From: RXIX01 sp003989075
GTDB taxonomy: Bacteria; Pseudomonadota; Gammaproteobacteria; Competibacterales; Competibacteraceae
Direction of reading: 5' to 3'
Assembly (NCBI GenBank): GCA_029780415.1
Contig: JAKOYN010000017.1
Coordinates: 1-25,737 of the forward strand
DNA length: 25,737 nucleotides
The notes under the pieces were generated by a model. The model saw nothing but the letters and a program-made list of their open reading frames with translations. It was not told the DNA's origin and did no database searches. A program made the position numbers and the translations under genes. Below, piece by piece: positions 1 to 8,200 of this stretch (position 1 is its first letter; every line of letters starts with the position of its first letter).

Positions 1-1
1 G

Positions 2-61
2 TCATGCCGCCAGCAGCAGGAACCCACCGAAGCGACTCATCCCGGATCAATGCCGGCTTGA
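2..61 (+). CDS. C-terminal tail of a TnpB-type RNA-guided nuclease (IS200/IS605 family), cut by the left edge
   Basis: Only the last 19 codons are inside the window; the frame is open to the edge and stops at TGA 59-61. The tail reads QQQEPTEATHPGSMPA. As far as I recall, a Q-E-P-T-E-A tail near the stop is typical of IS200/IS605 TnpB proteins. The hairpin and TCAA just downstream fit the right end of such an element. TnpB is an RNA-guided DNA endonuclease whose guide RNA comes from this right-end region. Whether the full gene exists to the left, or a TnpA partner, cannot be seen. The call depends on a very short stretch plus context. Confidence 0.6.
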   Translation, partial: SCRQQQEPTEATHPGSMPA

Positions 62-104
62 GCACCGTAGGAATCCCCCGCCTTTAGGCGGGGGAGGATG
101 TCAA
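62..104 (+). mobile_element. Right end of an IS200/IS605-type element with a subterminal hairpin
   Basis: A perfect 8-bp stem, CCCCCGCC (75-82) and GGCGGGGG (87-94), closes on the loop TTTA and is followed by AGGATGTCAA. IS200/IS605 elements end in imperfectly paired hairpins recognised by the TnpA HUH transposase, and TCAA is the right cleavage tetranucleotide of the well-studied IS608. The TCAA at 101-104 is therefore a likely right boundary. The same hairpin usually lies in the 3' part of the TnpB guide RNA, so bases just beyond 104 would be the guide of such an RNA. The hairpin is directly visible; the boundary is inferred. Confidence 0.6.
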
Positions 105-129
105 CGGATCGCCTGAACAGTGTTGCGTG

Positions 130-858
130 CTAGCGATAAGCAATGATGCGCACATTGCTGTTCCAGTCGCCAAAGAAGGGCTTGCCTTCCGCATCCAGAA
201 CCAGCTCGCGATTGGCAGGCATCGGCAGCCAGAAATTGTCGGAGTTATACGCCCAGCCCTGCTGCGCCTGCCCCACCGCATACAGGTAAAACGCCGCTTC
301 CCGGCCCTCATCGAGACGGGTCGCGATACGGAAACGATGCGGGCCACCCTCGACATAACCGGTCGCGATCTGCACATACACCAGAATCTCCCGCGCCTGC
401 CCCGGCACCGTAGCCGGAATCGGCCGCAGCAAGCGCGAACCCGAACCATCCGGCAAGGGCCCCAGGTCGATATCCACCGCCCGATAACGGGCCGTATCGC
501 TGGCGGCACTGCCCGCAGTCACAACCGGCACTGGCCGGGGCGCGGCAGCGGCCTGCTGCTGTTGCCGCTGCTGGTGGCGCAGCTTGTCCAGCGCCGCCCG
601 CATCTGGCGCAATTCGCCGCGCATACCCTCCAACGCTTCCGGAGCCACCTGCTGCGCCTGCAAGGCCTGCTGCGCACTGCCCAGCGTTGCCACAGCCTGT
701 TCCAGCCGTTCCAGGCGCGTTTCCTGCGCCTGCAGACGCGCCATCACATCTACCGCCGGTGCCGAATCAGGCGGTGGAGTCTCGACCACGGGCGATACCG
801 CACAGGCGCTCAGCCATACCCCCACCAGACCGCTTATCGCCACGCGCATTAACTTCAT
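130..858 (-). CDS. Predicted lipoprotein with coiled-coil region, function unknown
   Basis: This is a 242-residue protein. It begins MKLMRVAISG and has a lipobox LSAC with the acylated Cys at residue 19, so it should be lipidated and membrane-anchored on the periplasmic side. Residues about 38-105 are rich in Q, L, R and E with heptad spacing, suggesting a coiled coil. A Q/A/P-rich linker leads into a folded C-terminal domain (about 120-242) with many aromatics (YVEGGPHRF, YLYAVGQ, NFWLPM). The ATG at 858 is preceded by AGGAAA with a 7-base spacer; M4 is a possible alternative. It is divergent from the vWA operon. I do not recognise the C-terminal domain and assign no function. Its 3' end lies only 26 bases from the insertion-sequence boundary. 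Confidence 0.8.
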   Translation of the reverse strand: MKLMRVAISGLVGVWLSACAVSPVVETPPPDSAPAVDVMARLQAQETRLERLEQAVATLGSAQQALQAQQVAPEALEGMRGELRQMRAALDKLRHQQRQQQQAAAAPRPVPVVTAGSAASDTARYRAVDIDLGPLPDGSGSRLLRPIPATVPGQAREILVYVQIATGYVEGGPHRFRIATRLDEGREAAFYLYAVGQAQQGWAYNSDNFWLPMPANRELVLDAEGKPFFGDWNSNVRIIAYR

Positions 859-897
859 CGACTTTTCCTGGTCTACTTTTGCCTAAAATGGCCGCAC

Positions 898-927
898 ATT
901 ATAGCGGTCCACCACTGCCGACTTCAG
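898..927 (-). promoter_or_regulatory. Candidate sigma-70 promoter of the lipoprotein gene
   Basis: Read on the reverse strand, bases 903-898 give a perfect TATAAT. Bases 927-922 give CTGAAG, a weak -35 match at 18-bp spacing. Transcription would start near 890, leaving a leader of about 30 bases. The rest of the 859-989 gap shows no clear promoter for the forward vWA operon. Confidence 0.5.
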
Positions 928-989
928 GCCCTGCGCCCACGGCATTCATTCATGCGCCCTTCACGACGCCTGCGCAGAGTATCCAAACG

Positions 990-1685
990 ATGAACGAACT
1001 CGACTCCTACCGGCAAACCCCATTCGACGGCGATTTCAGCGCCATCGAATTCGCCGACAACCCCGAACCGCGCTGCCCCTGCGTGCTGCTCCTGGACACA
1101 TCCTGGTCCATGAACGGCGCGCCGATCGCTGAATTGAACCAGGGTCTGGCGACCTTCCGCGATGAACTGCTCGCCGACAGCCTGGCGGCGAAACGGGTCG
1201 AAATCGCCATCGTCAGCTTCGGCCCGGTGCAAATCGCCAGCGAGTTTCAGACCGCCGAGCATTTCCTGCCGCCACCACTGGAAGCGCGCAAGGACACCCC
1301 GATGGGTCAGGCGATCCTGCAGGGATTGGACCTGCTGCAACAGCGCAAGGCCCTGTACCGGGCTAACGGCATTCCCTTTTTCCGCCCCTGGGTGTTCCTG
1401 ATCACCGATGGCAGCCCTACTGATGACTGGAAGGCCGCAGCCGCTGAAGTGCGCAAGGGCGAGGAAAGCCGTGCCTTTGCCTTCTTTGCCGTCGGCGTCG
1501 AGGGCGCCAATCTTGAGATTCTGCAGCGCATCGCCCTGCGCCAGCCGCTGCGCCTGAAAGGTCTGCGCTTTCGCGAACTGTTCCAGTGGCTGTCCAATTC
1601 GATGCGCTCGGTATCGCGCTCGGTACCCGGCACCGAGGTACCGCTGAGCAATCCGACCGCGCCAGATGGCTGGGCGTCCGTGTAG
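990..1685 (+). CDS. vWA domain protein, YegL/TerY-like
   Basis: The protein has 231 residues and is essentially one von Willebrand factor A domain. The metal-ion-dependent adhesion site is complete: D36-T-S38-W-S40, T103 in KDTPMG, and D140 in LITDGSPTDDW. There is no signal peptide, so it is probably cytosolic. YegL/TerY-type vWA proteins occur in a triad with a PP2C phosphatase and a Hanks-type kinase, and exactly these two genes follow. Its role is probably metal-dependent protein binding or scaffolding for the kinase/phosphatase pair. The open frame extends back to 687, but that part overlaps the lipoprotein gene and its promoter. ATG 990 leaves a normal vWA N-terminus, although no strong Shine-Dalgarno precedes it. 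Confidence 0.85.
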   Translation: MNELDSYRQTPFDGDFSAIEFADNPEPRCPCVLLLDTSWSMNGAPIAELNQGLATFRDELLADSLAAKRVEIAIVSFGPVQIASEFQTAEHFLPPPLEARKDTPMGQAILQGLDLLQQRKALYRANGIPFFRPWVFLITDGSPTDDWKAAAAEVRKGEESRAFAFFAVGVEGANLEILQRIALRQPLRLKGLRFRELFQWLSNSMRSVSRSVPGTEVPLSNPTAPDGWASV

Positions 1686-2583
1686 GGTGGCTGCCTTGCA
1701 TTGCGACGACTGGCGCTACGCGCAGGCCAGCGTGCCTGGCGTTGCCCATCACGCCGAGGGCCGTCCCTGCCAGGATGCCTGCGCAGTGCGCTGGCTGGCC
1801 GCGAGCGCCTGTGGTCCGGTGCTGCTGCTGGCCGCCGCCGACGGAGCCGGTAGCGCGGCGCAGGCCGATCTTGGCGCGACGCTGGCCTGTCAGGCGCTGC
1901 TCGACGGTTTCAGCGACTGGCTGCGCGACAGCGCCGACCGTGATGACTGGCAAAGCGCTGCACCCGTCCTGCTCGCGCGCGTTCAGGCCACGCTCGATGA
2001 ACAGGCGCGGCGCCTGCAGCAGCCGTTACGCGAGTTCGCCTGCACCCTGCTTGGCGCGGCGCTGGCGGATGATCGGGCGCTGCTGCTGCAAATCGGTGAT
2101 GGCGCCATCATCCTCGGCAGCGGCGATGATTACCGGGTGCAGTTCTGGCCGCAGGCTGGCGAATATGCCAATGAAACCTATTTCGTCACCGATACCGGCG
2201 CCGCCGCGCGCCTGGAATGCGTCCTGCTCCGCGAAACCGTCGCCGAAATCGCCCTGCTCACCGACGGTCTACAATGGCTGGCACTGCACTACCCAAGCCG
2301 GCAGGCGCATGCGCCGTTTTTCCGGCCGCTGTTTCGCGCCCTGCGCGCCCAGACTGCAGCGGGCGAAGCCGTGACGCTGAACGCGGCGCTGGCCGAACTG
2401 CTCACCGGGCCGGCAATCTGCACCCGCACCCATGATGATAAAACCCTGATCCTGGCCACGCGCCGCACCGCCGAGCCTGCTGCCGAACGTGTATCCGCCG
2501 ATGCTGCAACACCCTCTCCCCTCGCGCCGCCCGTCGCCCGCACCAACCCCGACTCCGCCGATGACCGGAACACGTCTGCATAG
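1666..2583 (+). CDS. PP2C-type Ser/Thr protein phosphatase, YegK-like
   Basis: A 305-residue PP2C-fold phosphatase. Visible motifs, numbered from ATG 1666, are the N-terminal HHAEGRPCQDA (about 28-38), D59-G-A-G, the core GDG (144-146), LTDG (198-201) and D257-D258-K-T near the end. These acidic residues bind the catalytic Mg/Mn ions. The protein should remove phosphates placed by the kinase encoded next. About 40 residues after the catalytic core are Pro/Ala-rich and look disordered. ATG 1666 overlaps the vWA gene by 20 bases; GTG 1687, one base after that gene's stop, is an equally plausible start. Tight overlaps on both sides point to translational coupling. Confidence 0.88.
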   Translation: MAGRPCRVAALHCDDWRYAQASVPGVAHHAEGRPCQDACAVRWLAASACGPVLLLAAADGAGSAAQADLGATLACQALLDGFSDWLRDSADRDDWQSAAPVLLARVQATLDEQARRLQQPLREFACTLLGAALADDRALLLQIGDGAIILGSGDDYRVQFWPQAGEYANETYFVTDTGAAARLECVLLRETVAEIALLTDGLQWLALHYPSRQAHAPFFRPLFRALRAQTAAGEAVTLNAALAELLTGPAICTRTHDDKTLILATRRTAEPAAERVSADAATPSPLAPPVARTNPDSADDRNTSA

Positions 2584-4573
2584 CGGCGCCGGTAATCCGG
2601 TGGAACTGGGCGCAGCGCTCGGGCGCGGCGGCGAAGGCAGCGTCTTCGCCATCCAGGGCCGGCCCGGCTTTGTCGCCAAGGTCTATCACCAGCCGGCCAG
2701 CAGCCAGCAGGCGCTCAAGCTGGAAAACATGGCCCGGCAGGCGCATCCGAGCCTGCTGGAAATTGCCGCCTGGCCGGTGGATGTGCTGCGCGCCACGCCG
2801 GGCGGCCTGATCTGCGGTTTCATCATGCCGCGGGTCAATGGCTATCACGAAATTCACAGCCTGTATGGACCGGCACACCGCCGACGTCTGTTTCCACACG
2901 CTGACTGGTCGTTCCTGGTCCACGCCGCGCGCAATCTGGCCAGCGCCTTCGAGGCCATTCACGCCCGGGGCCACGTGGTCGGCGATGTCAATCCCGGCAA
3001 CGTGGTGATCTCGGCGCAGGCGCTGGTGCGGCTGATCGACTGCGATTCCTTCCAGATCGATACCGGCGAGCGCCTGTTTCCCTGCGAGGTCGGTGTACCG
3101 CAGTTCACCGCGCCGGAATTGCAGGACCGGCCCTTTCAGGGCTTGCAACGCACGCCGGATCATGATGCCTTCGGTCTGGCAGTGCTGTGCTTTCACCTGC
3201 TGTTCCTCGGCCGCCATCCCTTTGCCGGCCGCTATCGCGACAACAGCGATATGCCCATCGAGCAGGCGATCCGCGAATGCCGCTTCGCCTTTGGCCGCCA
3301 CGCTGCCAGCCGCGGTATGGAGCCGCCGCCGCACAGTCTGCCGCTGAGCGCGCTGCCTGACACGGTCGCCGGGCTGTTCGAACGCGCCTTTGCGGCACCG
3401 ACGCTGGCTCATGGTCGGCCAAGCGCACGCGACTGGCGGCTGGCGCTGGAGCGGCTTGGCACCGAGCTGCAGGGCTGTGCCCGCAACCCGATGCACAAAT
3501 ATCCGCAGCGGCTGCTGAACTGTCCCTGGTGCACGCTGGAACGGGCGAGCGGCACGCGCTTTTTCACCGCGCCGACGCCATCGACTGCCGATGGCCTGCC
3601 GTCCGGGCATGGCGAATTTGATCTGGACCGCCTATGGAGCCGCGTTCTGGCCCTGCCGCCACCCGGTGATGAGTCGCTGCCCGCCACAACCGCAACGGTG
3701 CTGCCGGAACCAACGCCCTTGCCGGACGCGCTGCACCAGGCGCAGCTTCTCGATCGGCTGCGGGGCACAGCGGCGGGCGCCGGCGCTTTGCTGGCCACCG
3801 TGTTGCAACCGGCGCTGCTCTGGCTGTGGCTACCGCTGGCGCTGCTGGCCTGGCTGGGGCTGCGCGATGCCACGCTGCGCCGCGAATACCAGCGCCGGCG
3901 GCAGGTGCTGCTGGCAACGCGCCAGGAACGGGTTGATCTGCAACTGGCCTGGCAGCAGCAGGCCAGCGAGCAGCCGTTCCGGCAGAAGCTGCATGAGCTG
4001 CAGGCTCTGCGCCAGCACCATGCCGATCTGAATACCGCCTTCCTGAGCGAGCGACAGCGCCTGGACAGCGACCGCCGCCAGGCGCAATTGCAGACCTTTC
4101 TGGAAGGCCACTTCCTGGATACCGCACAGATTCCCGGTATCCGCGCCACCGATCGCATGGCCCTGGAATCCTACGGCATCGAAACTGCCGCCGATGTCAG
4201 CGCGGCGGCGCTGCGGGCCATTCCCGGCTTTGGCGAACGCCTCGGCGCACCCCGGGCCGCTGCTCTGCTGGCCTGGCGGCAAAACCTGGAACAGCGCTTC
4301 CGCTACGATCCGCGTCAGAACACCGAGCCGGGCGCGATTGCTCAGCTCGCCCAGCGCTACGCTCAGGAACAACGGACCCTGGAACAGACGCTGCTCAAGG
4401 GCGCTGACGAGCTGGGCCGGCTGCGCGCGCAGATCCTGCAACAGCGGGCCCGCCTCAGTGTTGAGCTGCGCCGTCAGGCCATGGAAGAACAGCAGGCGCG
4501 CGCCGACCTGCGGGTCTTTCGCCTGCTGCCGGCGCTGCTGGCGCTATGGCGACGCCTCTTTTACCGTCCCTGA
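2561..4573 (+). CDS. Hanks-type protein kinase with Zn knuckle, membrane segment and helix-hairpin-helix, YegI-like
   Basis: From ATG 2561 the protein has 670 residues. Kinase domain (about 12-300): Gly-rich loop GRGGEGSV (21-28), Lys40 in VAKVY, catalytic loop GDVNPGN (D142, N147), metal-binding D160 in LIDCDSF replacing DFG, and APE (184-186). Then C306, H312, C321 and C324 (ending NCPWC) form a likely Zn knuckle. Residues about 405-434 are one strongly hydrophobic membrane segment. Two helix-hairpin-helix motifs (IPGIRATD, IPGFGER) span about 523-575, flanked by coiled coil. The HRD histidine is absent, as in this family. The frame is open back to ATG 2489, but that would overlap the phosphatase by 95 bases with Pro-rich low-complexity sequence; ATG 2561 overlaps by 23. 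Confidence 0.88.
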   Translation: MTGTRLHSGAGNPVELGAALGRGGEGSVFAIQGRPGFVAKVYHQPASSQQALKLENMARQAHPSLLEIAAWPVDVLRATPGGLICGFIMPRVNGYHEIHSLYGPAHRRRLFPHADWSFLVHAARNLASAFEAIHARGHVVGDVNPGNVVISAQALVRLIDCDSFQIDTGERLFPCEVGVPQFTAPELQDRPFQGLQRTPDHDAFGLAVLCFHLLFLGRHPFAGRYRDNSDMPIEQAIRECRFAFGRHAASRGMEPPPHSLPLSALPDTVAGLFERAFAAPTLAHGRPSARDWRLALERLGTELQGCARNPMHKYPQRLLNCPWCTLERASGTRFFTAPTPSTADGLPSGHGEFDLDRLWSRVLALPPPGDESLPATTATVLPEPTPLPDALHQAQLLDRLRGTAAGAGALLATVLQPALLWLWLPLALLAWLGLRDATLRREYQRRRQVLLATRQERVDLQLAWQQQASEQPFRQKLHELQALRQHHADLNTAFLSERQRLDSDRRQAQLQTFLEGHFLDTAQIPGIRATDRMALESYGIETAADVSAAALRAIPGFGERLGAPRAAALLAWRQNLEQRFRYDPRQNTEPGAIAQLAQRYAQEQRTLEQTLLKGADELGRLRAQILQQRARLSVELRRQAMEEQQARADLRVFRLLPALLALWRRLFYRP

Positions 4574-4591
4574 AACCCGCGGAGATCGCCG

Positions 4592-5233
4592 ATGGGTCGT
4601 CGTAACGAGCACAGCCGCGCCGAGCTGCGCGAAATCGCCCTGCAAGCCGCCGAACATCTGGTCGCCGAGGGCGGACTGGCCGCACTGAGCACGCGCAAGG
4701 TCGCCGCTCATATCGGCTATACCGTCGGCAGCCTGTATCTGGTCTTCCACAATCTCGACGATCTGATCATCCAGATGAACGAGCGCACTCTGGACACCCT
4801 GCACGAACGGCTCGCGGCCGCGCGGCATGCTCAACGGGAACCGGTCGCGGCGATCCGGGCGCTGGCCAACACCTATATCGCCTTCGCCCTGGAGCAGAGC
4901 CACCGCTGGCTGGCGATCTATCAGCACCACCTGCCCGAGGGCCAGGCCACGCCACCGTCCCTGAACGAGCGAGTGAGCAACATGTTCGCACTGGTGCAGG
5001 ACACGCTCACTGCGCTGTGCCCGCGCCGGTCGTCCGCCGAGATAGCCCTGGCAGCCCGCGCCCTGTGGAGTGGCGTGCATGGCATCTGCATCCTCGGCAT
5101 CGACCAGAAGCTGGAAATCGCCGATGGCCCGCCAGTCGCCACAGTCGCCGAGGCCCTGCTGGAACCGTATCTGACCGGTCTGGCTGGTTTGGAGCGAACC
5201 GGGCGGCTGCACCCTTGCACGCCACCCGGATGA
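4592..5233 (+). CDS. TetR/AcrR-family transcriptional regulator
   Basis: A 213-residue regulator. The N-terminal TetR helix-turn-helix is clear: helices around ELREIALQAAEHLVAEGG and STRKVAAHIGYTVGSLYLVF (about residues 10-52). The C-terminal ligand-binding part contains ALWSGVHGI, which matches the WHG-type C-terminal domain of some TetR proteins. GGAG (4581-4584) lies 7 bases before ATG 4592, only 18 bases after the kinase stop, so it is probably co-transcribed with the kinase triad. It may autoregulate that operon or control a distant target; no palindromic operator was found before 990. It is convergent with hrpA, with a 9-base gap and no room for a terminator between the two genes. Confidence 0.85.
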   Translation: MGRRNEHSRAELREIALQAAEHLVAEGGLAALSTRKVAAHIGYTVGSLYLVFHNLDDLIIQMNERTLDTLHERLAAARHAQREPVAAIRALANTYIAFALEQSHRWLAIYQHHLPEGQATPPSLNERVSNMFALVQDTLTALCPRRSSAEIALAARALWSGVHGICILGIDQKLEIADGPPVATVAEALLEPYLTGLAGLERTGRLHPCTPPG

Positions 5234-5242
5234 GTCTTCGAC

Positions 5243-8200
5243 TCAGTCCTTCCTGACCCTCGCCCACTGCTCCTCAAGGCGCTTTACCGACACCGGCGTA
5301 AGGGTCTTCAGCTCCTGGGCGAACTGCGAAACCCGCAGCTCCTCCAGCAGCCAGCGCAGGCGCAGCAGTTCCGGATCCTCGCGTTCCCGAGCGGCATTGC
5401 GCTGCCACTGCTGCCTGCACTGTTGCCACAGGCGCAGGATATCGGCGCGGCGCTGGCGATCCTTATCCGGCGCCTGGCGCAGCTTCTGCAGGCGCAGCAG
5501 CATGGCGCGCAGATAGCGCGGCAGATGCGGCAGCCATTCCGCCGGGGTCTGGCTGAGAAAACCCGGATGGATCAGCCAATCCAGCTGTTCACGCAGATCG
5601 GCCAGCGCTTCATCGCCAGTCACCGCTTCTGAACCCAGCGCCCGGCGCAACTCGTGATAGCCGGCCAGAATCGCCTCGGCGAGCGCGCTCATCTCCACCC
5701 GCACCGGCCCCAGCCGCGCACGGCCCCGCTCCAGCAGCGCCTCGAAAGCGGCCCGCTCGCGTGGCAGCGGCTGCCCGGCCAGAAAGGCGCGATCGAGAAT
5801 CAGCGCCAGCAGATCCTCGCGCAACTGCTCCTGCGTGCCCAGGCCCAGGTAATGCAGGGTCATGCGCTGCAGGTTGGGCAGATCCCGCGCCAGTGCCTTG
5901 AACACCGGCCCCAGCCGCCAGGCGATCAGACGCCGCAGCCCGGCACGGCTGGCCGCCTCGGCGCGCGTCGGCGCATCCAGCAGCCGCAGGGCCAGCGTGC
6001 CATCCGTTGCCGCGACCAGCGCCGGATAACCGCGCAACTGGATACCGTTGCGCACGAAATTCACTTCCTCGGGCAACTCGCCAAAATCCCAGTCACGCAC
6101 CTGATCGCGTTCGAATTCCGGCGTCGGCAGCGCTGCAAAGCCGGCCTGGGCCGCACCGCGCAACTGCTGCTGGATCACGTTCCAGTCGCGCCCAACCGCC
6201 AGCTCCCGGTCCTCGGCATCCACCACCCGAAAGCGCATGCGCAGATACGCAGGCACCGCATCCGGATTCCAGGCCTCCTCGGGAATCGCCACCCCGGTCA
6301 TGCGCTGCAACTGCGCCGCCATCGCCATCGTCAGCGCCTGCGTGCCCGGCTCGATCAGCTCCAGCAGCACCTGCACATAGTTCGGTACCGGCACAAAATT
6401 GCGCCGCAGCGCCTTGGGTAATGATTTCAGCAGCGCCGCCATGCGCTCGGCCTGCCAGCCGGGCACCAGCCAGTCCAGCCGGCGCGGATCGACCTGATTC
6501 ACCGCCGCCAGCGGTACGGTCAGCGTCACGCCGTCATCGTCGGCGCCGGGTGCAAAACGGTAGCTCAAGGGCAGACGCAGGCCGTCCAGATCGAGATGAT
6601 CGGGAAAGCGCGCCCCATCGGCCACCGGCCCCGCCTGGGCGAGCAGCGCCGCCCGGTCCAGAAACAGCAGATGCGGCTGCTCGCGCTCGGCACGCTTGCG
6701 CCAGCTCTCAAAACCCGGACCGCTGTAGATGCCTGCGGGCAGGCGCGCATCGTAAAAGCGGTACAGCGCGTCCTCGTCCTCGGCCAGATCGCGGCGGGCA
6801 CGGGTTTCCAATTCAGCCAGTTCGGCCAGCACCTGCTGGTTGTGGGCAAAGAAGGGCGCCCGGCAATGAAACTCGCCCGCGACCAGCGCCTGGCGCAGGA
6901 AAATCTCCCGCGCCAGCACCGGGTCGAGCGGCCCATAGTTGACCCGGCGCGCCGGAACGATCGGCAGGCCATACAGAGTGACCCGCTCGGTAGCCGCGAC
7001 CTGTGCGCTGCGCTTTTCCCAATGCGGCTCGGCATAACTGCGCTTGAGTAGATGTCCAGCCAGGCCCTCCACCCATTCCGGTTCGATGCGGGCCACGCCG
7101 CGCGCATACAGGCGGGTGGTTTCGACCAGTTCCGCCGCCATCACCCAGCGCGGGCGCTTTTTGAACAGCCCGGAACCGGGGAACAGATGAAAATGGCGCC
7201 CATGTGCGCCCAGATAGGCATGCTCCTCCTGCTTCAGCCCCAGATGACCGAGCAGGCCGGTGAGCAGCGCCCGGTGCAGAGCCGCATAAGGCGCCGGCTG
7301 TTCGTTCAGGCGCAGACCCATTTCCGTGACCCGGCCCAGCAGTTCCTGATGCAGGTCATGCCATTCGCGCATGCGCACGAAGGACAGGAACTCGGCCTGA
7401 CAGCAGTTGCGCAACTGGTTCCGCGACAACTGCCGCGCCTGCTCGTGGTAGTAGTTCCACAGGTTGAGCAGGGCCAGGAAATCGGACTGCTCGTCGCGGA
7501 AACGACGATGCTTCTCGTCGGCGGCCTGTTGCCTGTCCAGCGGACGCTCGCGCGGATCCTGAATCGCCAGCGCGGCGACCAGGATCAGCACCTCGCGCAG
7601 GCAGCCTTCCTGGCGTGCCGCCAGCAGCATCCGCCCCAGACGCGGATCGACCGGCAGCCGGGCCAGTTGCCGGCCGAGTTCGCTGATACCGCGCTGCTCA
7701 TCAACTGCCTGCAATTCGAACAGCAGGCGGAACCCATCGCTGATCTGCCGCGCATCGGGCGGATCGATGAAGGGAAAATCCTCCGGCTTGCCCAGGTGCA
7801 GCGCGCTCATCTGCAAAATCACTGCCGCCAGATGAGTGCGCAGGATTTCCGGATCGGTAAAGGCCGGGCGGGCCTGGAAATCCTCTTCCGCGTACAGGCG
7901 AATGCAGATGCCGGCACTGACCCGACCGCAGCGACCGGCGCGCTGCCGGGCGCTGGCCTGGGAAATGTTCTCCACCGGCAAGCGCTGGATGCGGCTGCGC
8001 GGACTGTAGCGGCTGATGCGTGCCGTACCCGGATCGATCACATAGCGGATGCCGGGCACGGTCAGCGAGGTTTCGGCAACGTTGGTGGCCAGGACGATGC
8101 GCGGCCGACCATGCGGCTGAAACACGCGGTTCTGCTCCGCCGCCGACAGGCGCGCATACAGCGGCAGAATCTCGGTATTGGGCGGATGATGCTTGCGCAG

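Noticed and set aside
127..852. 241-codon forward open frame opposite the lipoprotein gene
   Set aside because: The reverse frame has a lipobox signal peptide, Shine-Dalgarno and TATAAT promoter; the forward frame has none of these and is Arg/His-rich.
687..989. Upstream extension of the vWA frame
   Set aside because: It would overlap the lipoprotein coding region and its promoter; its Pro/Ala/His-rich translation does not look like protein sequence.
2489..2560. Upstream ATG for the kinase
   Set aside because: It would overlap the phosphatase by 95 bases and adds a Pro/Ser-rich segment; ATG 2561 gives a normal kinase N-terminus.
2402..3610. 402-codon reverse open frame across the phosphatase and kinase genes
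   Set aside because: It is antisense to the conserved kinase motifs, and its own translation looks like a low-complexity shadow.
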